64,000 nt of DNA from Parelaphostrongylus tenuis (lineage: Eukaryota > Nematoda > Chromadorea > Rhabditida > Metastrongylidae). Numbering within the stretch: position 1 is the stretch's first letter; every line of letters starts with the position of its first letter. This document shows positions 21,361 to 33,200 of this stretch, one piece after another. Position numbers and translations under genes: made by a program. The stretch is taken from the NCBI GenBank assembly GCA_019055375.1, contig JAHQIW010000094.1, forward strand, positions 62,001 to 126,000. Reading direction: 5' to 3'. The notes under the pieces are model-generated. The model saw nothing but the letters and a program-made list of their open reading frames with translations. It searched no databases and was not told where the DNA came from.

Positions 21361-22740
21361 TAATTGTTATTCGTTATCAAGACTGCATTCTTGTAACTAG
21401 TATACAGATTACGATAATAAAGTTCCATCTGCAATTTCATGCTTGAACCATAAAGATATGCAATTAGTTCACTACAGCTCTGTTTACACATTAACTTTTT
21501 CTGATTTTGTGCCTTGCTTGAAAGTTACCGACTCATTCACACGGACACTACATATTGCGACGCGTCAACTGCGAAAGCCAGATGAAATACATAAAAATAC
21601 TGTTTGTAGATTGATTCTCAGACGATACGTTCTTTTCCGCAGCTACTAAATTGCCCATTAGAGAAACTATATCCAAAACTAATTCGCTGAAATCATCTAT
21701 TGAAACTAATCAATGAAGAGTTGATAAGCTTTAGGAACACACAATCCATGTCGCGAGCCTTTCACAGCTCCAGTAGATGATTTCTTAGAAGATACGTTCC
21801 TTTCCGCGACTTCTATTTACAGTAAACTATGAGAGACAATGACCACAGATTTGAGATGACCTCGTTCATGCTAAAGAAATAGGCACCAAGGTTGAAGGAC
21901 TTACCGAGACGTTAAGCCAGTTTCATAGAAGGCTAGAACCAAGACGAGATACGACATTGAAAAGTTTGAAGACTACTGACTATGCAATATTGCCACCACC
22001 GACCATATCAGGTTTTTGATAAAAACTAGTTCATTCTTTTGAACGGTCAATCCAGCTGTTACGCATTTCGTCACGCAGCATTTATAATTATAATTAAAAA
22101 TTCCATACGTGACGGTTTAAGGCACCAGCTATGTAAAACTTATCGTAGGCTATGAAGAAACTATTTTTGCTATGATTTAATCGGCAGCAAATCGTGATAT
22201 TGAAGGAGAAGTCCAACATCATGAAGGCTTAAAAGGAACATTTGGCAGGTACTGGAAACTGCATGCATTCCAGAATGTTCAAGTTTACATTACTAGCGTT
22301 TCTGGGACAGCTATTGAATATTTGCTTTATTTATCTATGAAAGTTTCGAAAAATTTTCCAATTTATCTCAGCTGATTCGTCCTGGTCATTCCAATAGTGG
22401 AACTATAGCGTCAAATGCACCACCGACGACAGCGGTGATATTCATCAACTGTTCAAGGGCACCATTTAGTACTGCATTCAGAGAAATAGCGCTAGAAGAG
22501 CATAGCAATTTAAGGTAGTTCCTGAAGAAAAACTAATTGAAATCGTGGAGGGGATTTTGAGATTCAAGTGAGGATCAAACAAGCGTCGTAATTCTGCAAT
22601 GAAGAAAAGAACTTTTGAGGTCGCTTGTAGCAGGAGGGCTAGTGAAGATCGGCGAAGTGCAGGATTTCACGCGCCAATGTCTTCGCGTATAAATTTGTTG
22701 GTATGCCGTCTTTATTTCCGAACAAGTCCTTTATTTAGAC
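21361..22740. other. Unassigned region
   Basis: No gene or repeat family recognised. Frames are short. Confidence 0.35.
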
Positions 22741-22745
22741 TTCAG

Positions 22746-23455
22746 ATTTGGTTTTTTTTTCTTTAAGCCAAACACGAGGTGTTACATTAAACTTTATTTG
22801 ACAAATGACGTTTTGGCAGTCCGCCTTCTTCAGAGCCTGGAAAGTTCAAATTGTTCGCAATCAAATATGCCAGATACCTCCACTACTCCTTTAGAATAAA
22901 TCACCAGACCTAGATTTCAATCTCATCGAGCACAAAATCAACTCTCAACAAACTCACCGCTTTTATATGTGTTCCACTTAATGATCTAGGTGGTGATCAC
23001 CGGAAGGAGATCACATAGGCTCGTAATGCACCCTACCCATCAATACAATAGTCTTATATACTGACTCAAATCATGAGTGACAACAAGACATTCCTCCCTG
23101 CGGTTATGGTTGGATTGGTCGTATTAATGCGAAACGCTTCCAAGATCTTTCGCGCTGATGTTTTTTGTTCCTGCGCAAGGATGGTGACTTCAATCTCGCA
23201 ATTAACTCCGTCGTGTTTCTGTTCTCTATGCATCCCTAGCGGGGTGTTCCGTCTATTAAGACGTTTGTCAGCTAGGTGTTCTTCTATGCGGGCATAGAGC
23301 GGCCTACCCTTTTCGCCAATATATTTACCACTACACACTATGCAAGAGATTAGGTAGACTGTACCTACGCTCATGCAATCACCGTCTCTGCCGTTAGGAC
23401 ATATTTTACAATCTTTCATTATTCAGAGACGGTATTGTAAGCAATTGCAATAGAG
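22746..23455 (-). mobile_element. Penelope-like element 3' part with GIY-YIG endonuclease
   Basis: Minus strand. The open frame 23,066-23,419 encodes 117 aa of the endonuclease: a cysteine cluster (CKICPNGRDGDC), VYLISC and YIGE, the paired GIY-YIG signature, then GRPLYARIEEHL with the conserved Arg and Glu. It continues to a normal-looking C terminus near ITAGRN. The reverse transcriptase is missing. Downstream, 22,746-22,990 is the non-coding arm shared with 42,541-42,915, including a hammerhead-like core with G12 mutated (about 22,800-22,845). The 5' side is cut at about 23,455 by a second PLE. PLEs use the endonuclease with a telomerase-related reverse transcriptase for target-primed insertion. 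Confidence 0.85.
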
Positions 23456-23461
23456 TTCGTA

Positions 23462-23512
23462 TATGTGACTAACGTTTCGGCAGCTGCGCCTTCGTCAGAG
23501 CCTGAAGAGCCC
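23462..23512 (-). ncRNA. Hammerhead-like motif in PLE arm
   Basis: Minus strand: CUGACGA, then AGGC..GCC hairpin, GAAA, then CGUUAGUC. All core nucleotides are present. Stem III is very short and stem I weak, as in PLE-borne hammerheads. Activity uncertain. Confidence 0.55.
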
Positions 23513-24440
23513 AGTTGACGTGCGATCCACATAGATGAAATTTTTGACAACCAAATAAGGTGAAGCCTGAATGATAACGTACAAGATAAAGCGTATTGTA
23601 ATGAGCTATCGTTAATACTCGCCTAATTTTGTTGTTGTGTTTGTTGTTCACTAGTCAATATGTGGACCAGTCGCTTCGAGTATTACATAGGTGAAGAAAA
23701 ATATGTTTGCCCCGGATCCACAAAAATCCATTCGAGATATGGAGCGAAATCACGAGTATCACAGAACATTCATTTTCTCGATTCATACATGGATCGTTAG
23801 TATAAGTCCAAATGATTTGAGGATTTTGCGCAGAAGTTTTTCGTTCCTGTTAGAGGATGGATGTTTCTACTTCAAAGTTCACCTCCTTACGCATGTGCAT
23901 CCTATACATACCTAGTGGTGTTTTTAGATTAATTTCATCCTTGTTGTCTAAGTGCTCTTTGATAGGATACAAATAAGCCGTTCCGTTTCCCCTATATATT
24001 CGCCGCTTCTGGTTTTACAAGATATTAGACACACTATACCAATGCTCATGCAATCACTTACCCGCGAGATACCGAAACATAGCTGGCTTCCGTTCTTAAA
24101 CGTTAAATTAATTTATCCGATAGCAGCTACATCACGAAGTGGTGCCGAATGCCTCGTTGCAAGAATATCTTGGTTCATACCTCTCCTCTCACCCCCACAT
24201 ACAAAAAGACGTTTTCTAAAAACATTTTCCGCGTAGCACGTGGTGCATATACCGGAAGGAAGCAGAAAATAGAATCCTTAGAATTGAGTTCGGATATAGC
24301 TATTTCTAACGGCTATGAAACTGTAGCTCTTTGGTATAAGCTTAAAGGGAATGACGAGCCTCCAAAAGATGATTCCAACGAAAGCAAAATCCCGTTAATT
24401 TTTCCTTTCTTCTCAAGCGAAATAAATACATCTAATAATT

Positions 24441-24679
24441 TTTTTTTTGAGCCATGTATGTGGTCTTTTATAGGGTAGCTTATAGAGCCCGCTACAAGTG
24501 TTTCGGCCGTGACAGCCTCGTCAGTAGAGTAGTACCCTTCGTCTTTATTTTCGCATTTTTCGTACCCTGTACGGATATACCTATAAGTTTGCCCAATAAA
24601 GACCTCACGCATGCCTCAAAAAATGATAAACAGGAATACTGGAATTTGAGCGTGTCTAACGAAAACACTCGAAAAGAAA
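24441..24679 (-). repeat. Solo hammerhead family B-like element inserted in a PLE frame
   Basis: Runs from TTTTGAGCCATGTATGTGG to GAAAACACTCGAAAAGAAAG, about 239 bp. It splits the PLE coding sequence between SSEINTS and the continuation. The flanks (GAAATAAATACATCTAATAA and GAAGTAAATATAGCTATGAA) both match the same stretch of the intact relative at 43,340-43,360. This implies an imperfect target duplication of about 15-20 bp. Confidence 0.75.
24487..24530 (-). ncRNA. Hammerhead ribozyme, family B-like, core intact, stem I lost
   Basis: Minus strand: CUGACGA, stem II GGCU/GGCC, GAAA, stem III ACACUUGU, A17. The flanks (ACUCUA and GCGGGC) no longer pair, so folding is doubtful. Confidence 0.6.
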
Positions 24680-25389
24680 GAAGTAAATATAGCTATGAAA
24701 CGTTGCTTGAAAAGGGCAGACTTAGAGAAAGAGGTAACGATTATTGAAATACCACCGAATCATCTAAGGAACTAACTAGTTCGCAAGCGCTCATGCGACC
24801 ATCGATGTAAAACTGAAGAGTGAAAATATGTCCCAACGGTAGAGACGGTAATTGCACGAGCATATGATGCAGTAATCTCTTGTAAAATTTGCACGGCAAG
24901 TATATCGGAGAAACGCGAAAGCTTTTCTATGTCCCTATTAAAGAACACCTAGACCGATAGTTATATGATTAATCTAGTAGCACCACTAGGTACGCACAGA
25001 GCTCAGACGAACAAGGAGGTGAACTTTTAAGTAGAAATATCCATCCTCTCACAGGAATGAAAAAGTTCAGCGCGTAAATCCTTGAAGTATTTGGATTTAT
25101 ACTGAAAATTTGAATATGAATCGGAAAGATGAATGCCTTGTCATCACCCGTGACTTCGCTCCATATTGAATAAAATTTTGTGGATCCGGGACAAACACAT
25201 TGCTTCTCGCCCTCGGTGCGGCTGGTCTACATATTGATTAGTGGGTTAGTAAATAAACAAAACAACAAAATACGCTGAGTGTTTATTGATAGCTCATCAC
25301 TCTAAGCCTTATATTCCACGCTTTCGTTCAGGTTTCATCTTATTTAGTTGCCGAAATTTTCATCTGTGTGGATCGCATGTCAGTTGTCT

Positions 25390-25432
25390 TTCAGGATCTG
25401 ACGAAGGGGAGAATTCCGAAACGTTAGCCACG
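25390..25432 (+). ncRNA. Hammerhead-like motif in PLE arm
   Basis: CUGACGA at 25,398, then a stem of GGGG and UUCC closed by AGAA, then GAAA and CGUUAGCC. Counterpart of the minus-strand motif at 23,462-23,512 in the opposite arm. The stem II sequence differs but still pairs through G-U. Confidence 0.5.
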
Positions 25433-25465
25433 GATACGAACTCTGTTGTACTATTTTGTACAAAG

Positions 25466-28075
25466 TAAACGTGTAATAACAACCTCTTGTTTGCTGAAAA
25501 AGGATGGTTATAGGATTATTGAATCAATGCCGTGGTTGATCGATAGTCGGTCTTGGGAATATAATCTAATAATGAATTAATATATGCTTACTGCGCACTC
25601 TTTTTTCGTGGCGGAGAACGATACGGAACACAATGAAAAGGATGCTGGAATATGAACAATCCTCGGAGCCTCCAGTAAGTTTCCTACGAGATTGCCTTTA
25701 CTGGGGGCCGTGATCATATCATCGGCTCACGTGATCCTTTGATTTACCTCTCTCTGCCAAGTTTCAGTTTTATCGATGCATTCAGCAACAACTCGTTAAG
25801 GGAGACAATGAAAAGCACAAGTCGAACGTTTCTTGATGACGTGAGTGACAGTTTAGTGCCACATGGGTCTGAGATTATGAAAGAGTAGCTGCTGTAGACA
25901 GTTGTGGTGTTTTTTTTTTTTGAGACCAATTTTTTTTAGAACTCGTTAATGATCATTACTCGTTGTCCTGTTTATGGTAAAGAACACGGTTGTTCACGAA
26001 AAGATCTATTCAGTGCAACATTGGCTGATGTTTTAGCACTTTTACATTTGTTGATGCATAGAAAGGGCAAAATGTCATGCAGTCTGCATACTCAAATATT
26101 TCTGTGTTCTGAGCAAAAAATTTAACACACGTATTTCTATCGCATAGTAAACAACTCTTACCAATACTCACCGTCCTAACTTTATTTCCTCCTTATTCTT
26201 CATTTTAATCTCAGAATGTTGCGCATAATATAACGATAAGAGTGCTGAGATATGTAAAACACGAACTGAGGTGGCTTTGAGCCCTCCATTACCCTTTCCA
26301 ACGATGACTACCATTTATTTCAACTCGCACTCCCTAGATTAATAACGTTTACGGGTGATTGCTCACAGAAACCGAAAAGAATGGAGCACGATCAACAGAA
26401 AACAGTACGAAAGCCTTAATAAAGCAGTGCAAAATTTAGTGACCTCTAAAAACGAAAACAGCATGTCAAAGTCACTTCAGGTTCGAAGTTCAGTTCGGTA
26501 ACTCAGCATTCTTGCGATTGAGGTAAACGTTCTGTTCCGTACAATTTTTTCAATTATTTGATAGAGAGCAGCTCTGCAGAGTCCTACATGGATCAGAATG
26601 TGTCCAGCCCAAAGCAAGAAGAAGCATGTTGGAGTATAATGCGTGGTCACGCGTGGTCACAAGACTTGTCTTTGAAGGAAAGCGAAACCACCGAAACGTC
26701 AGCCCATGTGAATTGAAAGTATGTTAAGCTTTCTGCTGACTCGACATAAAAAATATTGAATTTCTAAACAATTCAATGGATGACAGAAAGTAGGTCTTAA
26801 TGATGATTTCTCTGTGCCGCCCATTTCTTTGAATTTTTTGTATCAAAAATGCTTCAAGATTTAACGGTAATATTCTAAGGTAGAAAGATTTCTCAGTGTT
26901 CACAAAACTCTGTCCTATGTGCTATTTCAAAAAAAAAAAGATTGCATCAACTCCGAGCATTGGATGACAACGTTTTTAGCACTAGAAGAATAGGATTTGA
27001 GTTGATGAGGTTCTTTTCTGTTTCTGACAGATAGTAGTTTTTGATAATGATTTCTCTGTGCTGCCCATTTCTTTGAATTTTTTTGCTCATGAAAACTACT
27101 TCATAATTTAACGTCATATTCTAAGGTAGAAAGATTTCTCAGTGTTCACACAAAAATGTTCTTCAAATAATGTGTTATACAGCAGTAAAGTACTCTCACA
27201 TTTATGGTTTCCAACGAGACTAAATCGTGTTAACACCATGATATACAATTCACAATTTCCTTCGAAACCTACTATTCTCATCATTTTAACCAAATCCTTA
27301 TGCCCGATGGTCCGATTTCTTCACAAAAGACGTAGAAAAAAGATATGATGCTTAGCGAATCTCTAGAGCGAAGACGACCCCCGAGGCCACTCTCGCACGC
27401 GATAGGGGATAAATAGGAGTGTTGCTGGTGCCCGCTTGAGTCACTCAAAGATCAAGATGGCAGGTGATGCAGGTGACAGGTGTTCCTTAATGATATAAGT
27501 CTTATATAATTGGAAATTTGTTGACTTGCTCACTTTGAGATCGCTTCACAACTGATTTACTTGCTCTTTGCCCTCCTTATCCTCCATATAATGAATGCCT
27601 TGTTCATAAAGTTTCATATACTGGCTAGTAAATATAAATAGGGACCACGCTGGAGTAGAAATTTGTGCTTTTTCCTCTTTTCGTTCAATCCAATTAACCA
27701 TAGTGGGTGACAAAACATATAAAGAGTGCGCGAGAAGATCTGTCAGTTCTGTATTTGTTAATCTTAGCACTGGTATAACTTTTTATTGATTCTTATAATT
27801 TTATTGAGTTCTTTGTTCAATTTCGATCTAGAATCTGTTTTTATTCATTTGTCCATTTCCAGTTATGCTAAAGTTCATGGGTCGTAAAATTTAGTATCGC
27901 AGTAGTTGAGTTGAGTGAAAAGGAGAATGAATACGGTTGACATTGGTAAAATGATTGGTTTCAACCCAAGAAGTGTTTACAGAGGTGTGAAACGTTTCAG
28001 AGGAAGCGATCGCTCCAAAAGATCGTCCGACTATCTCGTTTACGCCGAGTACATTTAGAAGATGTGTTGCCAACA
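25466..28075. other. Unassigned region with a diverged direct repeat
   Basis: No gene recognised. About 110 bp at 26,800-26,915 (GATTTCTCTGTGCCGCCCAT to CTAAGGTAGAAAGATTTCTC) recurs at 27,045-27,150, roughly 235 bp downstream. GCGTGGTCAC is tandemly doubled at about 26,641-26,660. A GC-richer patch with possible coding bias lies at 27,360-27,480. A 74-aa minus frame at 27,546-27,770 is unrecognised. Confidence 0.4.
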
Positions 28076-28079
28076 TCAA

Positions 28080-28890
28080 TGAAATCCGGAAAGTTTGATG
28101 CTAAAAATGGCGTGAGAAGCGCGGGATCAACGAATGGAGTGTCCGAAACATTGTTGAAGTATGAGCTAAAATAGCGCAGCTACAACAGCGTCTGTGTTCA
28201 CTTTTTGGACAAAAACATGAAAGAGAAACGACTTTCAGAGGCTCGGCGAATGATTCCTCCGGCGAGGTGGTGCTTGTTTTTGAAGGTGCTTTCTAAGAAT
28301 GAGAAAATACCGTCACAAAACCACTCCAAATCGCCACAATCGATCAACTACTCAGGAAAGGTACAGATGTCGCCGTAGCAAAGGATCATAGGCTTCAGTC
28401 ATTTACCGGCCTCTGTGATGGTTTGGGCCGGCATTTGCGCCACCGAGATGGCGTCGTTGGCCTTCATCAAGGAAAATGTTGAAATCATCTCTGCCACTTA
28501 TCAGCAAGAAGTTTTACGGGACGTTCTCGACTCTTGGACTACTCAGCACTTTTGTGCCAACAATTTACGCTTCAACAGGACTGAGTTCCTTTGCATTCGG
28601 ACCGCTCAACATTTTCCATCTGCCAAGAGCAGTTTCCAAGCATCTGGGGAAGCGTCATTTGGTCATCAAACCTGCTGGATCCTAACCTAATGGATTACTC
28701 CGAATAGTTCATAATGGAGGAAAAAGTCTCGGCTACTCATTACACCCTCGCGCTCAAAACGGCTTTGACATTCTTGTAAGGCAATGATGGAAACGTGTGC
28801 CGAGCATAGTTGAAAATTTTCGCAAGCGACTTCGTAAATGTATGTAGGCCAAAGGAGGCAGTTTTGAAGAGTTGATACAAATTACTGTGT
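28080..28890 (+). mobile_element. mariner transposase pseudogene, nematode maT-like
   Basis: The frame 28,415-28,690 contains VMVWAGICATEMASLAFIKE, a strong match to the central catalytic region of a mariner subgroup common in nematodes, followed by a decayed YQQEVLRDVLD..TTQHF stretch. Upstream, in other frames, are the SAGSTNGVSE-like helix-turn-helix part (about 28,115) and the RRMIPPARWCLFLK region. Stops at several sites and a lost C-terminal aspartate box make it inactive. Terminal repeats were not found by eye. Confidence 0.82.
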
Positions 28891-30555
28891 TATTGTTGTA
28901 CTTGTAGATCTAGTGAACGTAATTTTTTTAATTGAATGAATTTATTTACTCATGCAGTATACCTTGCTATTAAAATATTTGAGGAAGTTGACAGGGTTTT
29001 CTTTGCTTCATATGTCCATTCACTTTTGTTCATCACTACCCGTCTTAACATAGCTTCGCGGATCTCAGCACTTTTCGCAAACACCTTGTTTCCTAGCACG
29101 CATCATCTATTTGCGAGCTTTTCGGTTGAACGTTCGGCTTTTCCTTGAGAATTGTCTTCTTTATTCATAAATATAATCAAAGACTGATATATAGCTTCTT
29201 CCCAGAGTTCTGTGATAGTCATGTTGTAGCGCTTCCACTTAGGCTGAATGGTGTTGACTGTTTCCAAGAAGATATAATATCAATTTGCTCTTTGTTCGTG
29301 AGTTAGGTGCTTGTTATTTTTAGTGTGAAACCTTGTTATTTTTAGTGCGAGGTCATGTCGTCACTGTATTCGCGATACACGTCATCTCTGCCACTGCTCC
29401 ATCTAATGAAGAGATCACTTCCTACGTAGCCAAATACAGCACTTCAAAACCGTTCATGATTATGTAACATTTGCTTTTAATATCGTGATTAGATCATAAC
29501 CCCGTGAAATCTCTATTATCATCTGTCATTCACCAGATCTGCTCCGTAGTCCTTCTCGCTCAAATGGTGTAAAAGGCACTAAACCTTCTGTGTGCGACAA
29601 GGCCACGGCGTTGGCCCTGCAACGCCACTGCGCGCGGTGAAGAGCAGTCCGTAGCGGCAGTCCGTAGCGGGAAGTGGTTAGTGATGCCGGCCATCGGGAA
29701 GGAGGTGTCTGGTTTAGTCACCTCCCACGACGCGGTAAGCAGTTTCTTTGGAACTGTCTAATATTGATGGCTCTTCTACGAATGTAATTATCATGGCAAT
29801 AAAGCGCTCGGTTGTCCAATATTTCATTACTTTTTAACACGCAATCCAAATCGATGGGCAACAACGAAACCAGAACGCCAATGGCGCAAAACTGACTTCA
29901 TCCACTTCTATACAATTTCCTTGCGAAAAGTCGTACACTGCTTGAAATACGCTTTCGAATTGATTTTTACTACATTGTCGGAAAAAATGCGAAAAAAATT
30001 GGACATGAGTTGTTACTTCATGGATCAATGTTTCCTATCAAAAGGTTGTGGAATGTTGAACAGTTGAGGAATTCTCTTCATAATATTTACATCTATAACC
30101 TGCAATACTGATCGACACCAAAAGAGCTCCTGTTACGTGTCGTGAAGACGGATCGAGCCAGTAACCTTGTTCCCATGGCCGACAACGACCCACTCGGCAT
30201 GAAGGATTGGCCGACCCCACGTACAGCGAAGGTGAGCTAGCGCCGTAGCCCTATTGTATCCAAAAGATTAAGTCGATGTGTGGAGCGTGCCAATAATATG
30301 TTTCATAGCAACAAAAGAACTTCTCCTGGCGAGGTAGATTAAGTCTACTGCTGCCAGAACGAATTGGTAAAAATGCTGGGCTTGAGAGATGTCATCGCAG
30401 CAATAAACCCTTTGGTCTATACTTTTTAATCTGACATTTGAAAGCATCTTATCTATGGTCAGGATATAACAGTACAGATTTGAACAGCGACCTTCGTCAC
30501 AGTTTCGCACCTGATAAAGAGAGTGAACTTCGTTTTGAATAGTCATTAACAAAAA
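28891..30555. other. Unassigned region upstream of srx gene B
   Basis: Several minus-strand frames (29,834-30,028; 30,038-30,220; 30,268-30,552) are unrecognised. Small tandem doublings occur at 29,310-29,350 (TTATTTTTAGTG) and 29,645-29,670 (AGTCCGTAGCGG). The promoter of srx gene B presumably lies near the right end. Confidence 0.35.
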
Positions 30556-30560
30556 CCACG

Positions 30561-30570
30561 TATTTTTCAG
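30561..30570 (+). other. Candidate trans-splice acceptor for srx gene B
   Basis: TATTTTTCAG, a canonical nematode acceptor, lies 36 nt before the ATG of exon 1 with no donor between. This is the expected place for spliced-leader addition. Confidence 0.55.
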
Positions 30571-31469
30571 AGAATATCCCTGTCAAGCAAATCACCTCAT
30601 ATTCACATGGAAAACTTTGTCGTATCGGTGATCATGGCCGTTGTGAGCTTTATGCTTTTCCTTTTGTAATCTGTAAGGTGCAAGCGATGTCTTAAAAAAT
30701 TTGTTTAGTCCTTCGTGCCCAGTGTCAGATTCAAACATCGATCTGCTCTAAATCTTTACGCAAAATTACTACGTGGATGTGTTGTTTATATTGACATCAA
30801 TTCAAGAATTCTTAAGGCATCAGTGGATTGTAAAGCTATGTAGACCACTTGCTCCTTTAAATGAAATTTAGGTGTTACGAATTTATTATTTTTTTTTATG
30901 ACCTGTCATCACATCTACCAAAGAGATTCCAACTTTTCCTCCATTTTACTCGTTTTCCGCTTTCATCGTCCACGAGGTCCTCGATTTGTGAACACCCGGA
31001 AGGACTGGCCGCGGATTTAAAGCCACTTCATCTTTCCCGAGTTTTACTCGTATCTCAGCACTCTTGTGGTTATATTTCTTACCGCACCCTAACTTTGAAA
31101 TAAAAATTTAGGCAGTGAATATACATTTGAACATTGCGATTTCAATCATGACTTCAGCCGAGATCACTCTCGATGACGGGTCATTGCTGACTGGCAGCCA
31201 CCGAATAAGCTAACACACGGCTGACAGAGAAGTAATTAGAACATCGATGGTGTAGAAATTAGAAACCCAAGGGAAGGGTAATCGTGCGTTTAAAACACCT
31301 AATGACCCAAGTTTTGCTGCTTTGTTGGTACTCTCTTCAACTAATTTGTTTGGGCAGCTGCGTATGAATTTCGCTCTTTTTGTTAGTATTGTAAAAAGCT
31401 AGTCGACGAGACTCACTTCAAAAGATGAAGGTAGTCCGGTTAAGCGTTCTCATGAATTGCAGGAAAGGT

Positions 31470-31545
31470 TTTGGGCACGGGGTCGAATAAACACTTTACG
31501 TATCGATGAAGAGCATTGCTAACCACTCCGCTATGACCCCGAGTA
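31470..31545 (-). repeat. tRNA-like sequence
   Basis: Minus strand: GGGGTCATAGCGGAGTGGTT resembles an A box and TATTCGACCCC a B box, about 50 bp apart. The ends do not form a clean acceptor stem, so I treat it as a SINE head or tRNA pseudogene. It lies in intron 1 of srx gene B. Confidence 0.45.
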
Positions 31546-32863
31546 TCACAAAAAATAGTAATTATCAAATATTTATATTGGGAGTTTCAGGTAGGAGTGT
31601 TTGGGTTGATCTCAAACTGCACCGCTATATTAGCATTGCGGACCAATTCGGCGCTCCATAGCTCATTCGGTCTGCTGTGTTTATCGCACAGCATTGCCAA
31701 CGCTGGTGTTCTACTCATATTTGTCTTCTGGATCACATCGACTATATTTCCGTAAGTGCTGAAAGTTTTTCATCCAAAAGTTTCACATTATTGGTTGCCT
31801 TAAGTGTAAACTAAGACTCTCTATGACTTGGTTTTAGCCAAATTCAAGGCAATTCCATTGTTTTTCCTTTTCCAATGTTTCCGAATAAAACATAAAAATT
31901 TTGTAGTAGAAAATAAAAATGGCTGCAAAATAGATGCATAAGCTAAGATAATTTTAGGCTCAAAAGAACACCCTTAAGGTTGCTTCTGAAAAACCAACCA
32001 TCTTTATTTTCTTCCGCTCAAAACATTCTCTCCTCATGGAAAGCCTTAAAACATTTGTACTTTTCAAAAGTTTACCAAGATCGTTTCTCAAGTAGGGCAG
32101 CCCATGAATAAAACAGGTAGAACTTTTTTTGTAATTTGGATATTAAAATTTAATGACATCGAGTACGAATTTCTATAGTGGAGGCCATCTTCAAAACAAA
32201 AATTAGGAAGTAGGATTTCCTCAATTATTCGCTAAATCAGTGATTCCTTGAGGTTAATCAAAGGTCGTTTGGAAATAGGTCTCGAAATTTTCTGCATAAT
32301 GTGGTAGAACCAACAAACGAATGCGGAAACACAGTGAAGTCATCAGCTTCCTCTGGATAAGACTACTTTTTTGGATTATGCATGTTACAATGAAGAAATA
32401 TGCGACATTGTTTTCAAATACGAATACAAAAACAAAATAGCACACAACGGTATAAAGCATCATCAGTTCCAGCAAAAACGTGATAGCTGGCAATTTGTCG
32501 GACAAACTATTCGGTATGGTGGGTATCATGCTGTGGAATGTATGCGTCTACTCTCACCTCGCCATCGCCTTCAACAGATTCATCGCCATCACGCAGCCTT
32601 TACGAGCCTCCGTGATGCTAACCGTGAAGAACACGTCTATTGTCGTTCTATTTTGCTGGATGCTCGCTTTCTTCCACATAATACCTTACTTTTGGAGTAA
32701 GCTTTGCATTATTAGCAGTTCATAGAACTAATGATATAATAATTCTAATGAATTTATAAAAACTGATTGATTATGTACTGTGCATGATAAAGCCTAGTGA
32801 ATCGAGACTGATTTCGCAGTATCCTGAGAGAATGGTTTAAATCTTTTCGATTTTTGGGATGTC

Positions 32864-32910
32864 AGCGCTTACATACGTTTCGGCGATCTCGCGCGCCTCA
32901 TCACAGCCAC
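32864..32910 (-). ncRNA. Hammerhead ribozyme motif, family D, C3 mutated
   Basis: Minus strand: GUGGCU, then GUGAUGA (C3 to G), stem II GGCG and CGCC with an 8-nt loop, GAAA, stem III ACGUAUGU, A17, AGCGCU. Stem I pairs in its inner three positions. Confidence 0.6.
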
Positions 32911-33153
32911 ACACCTCGCCATTTATCTCTGTAAATAGTAGAGAATGGGTTACAAAAGTAACAACAATAATAAGGAAAAGTAACGAAAATAACAGAGACA
33001 ATATTAAAAACAGTCGATTGAAAGGCAGTGTTTATATTATGATAACAGCCGCAACTCATCGACGGAAAAATGGTCAAGAGAACATTTTGCGTTGTCTGGA
33101 CCTAGCATATTCTTCCATTCCACTACTACCGCTATAGGTGACTGGTAGGGTAC

Positions 33154-33200
33154 GTGGCTCTGATGAGGCGGGTGAGATCGCCTAAACGTACTTAAGCCAC
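33154..33200 (+). ncRNA. Hammerhead ribozyme motif, family D, G12 mutated
   Basis: Stem I GUGGCU/AGCCAC is a perfect 6 bp. CUGAUGA is intact and stem II is GGCG/CGCC with loop GGUGAGAU. The second core strand reads UAAA instead of GAAA. In the sense direction of srx gene B. Confidence 0.65.

Larger units (their letters stand above)
23455..25465. mobile_element. Second Penelope-like element as an inverted pair
   Basis: Arms at 23,455-23,690 and 25,215-25,460 are reverse complements. Inside, 23,690-24,060 is a minus-strand endonuclease fragment and 24,150-25,180 a plus-strand fragment. The plus copy reads SSDIAISNGYETVAL, then IPLIFPFFSSEINT, is interrupted by a hammerhead B element, and resumes with IPPNHLRN and a degraded CPNGRDGNC and KYIGET region. 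These segments align in order with the frame at 43,025-43,489. Numerous stops; no reverse transcriptase domain. The inverted arrangement is a known habit of Penelope-like elements. Confidence 0.8.

Noticed and set aside
26665..26705. Possible hammerhead with GAAACGUCAGC
   Set aside because: The first core strand reads UUUGAAGG and stem II does not pair cleanly. Only the GAAA half resembles the PLE motif.
28936..29148. 70-aa plus-strand frame as a gene
   Set aside because: Hydrophobic but unrecognised, no splice or start context, length expected by chance.
31470..31545. Functional tRNA gene
   Set aside because: A and B box-like segments are present, but the acceptor stem does not pair and no clear anticodon loop is visible.
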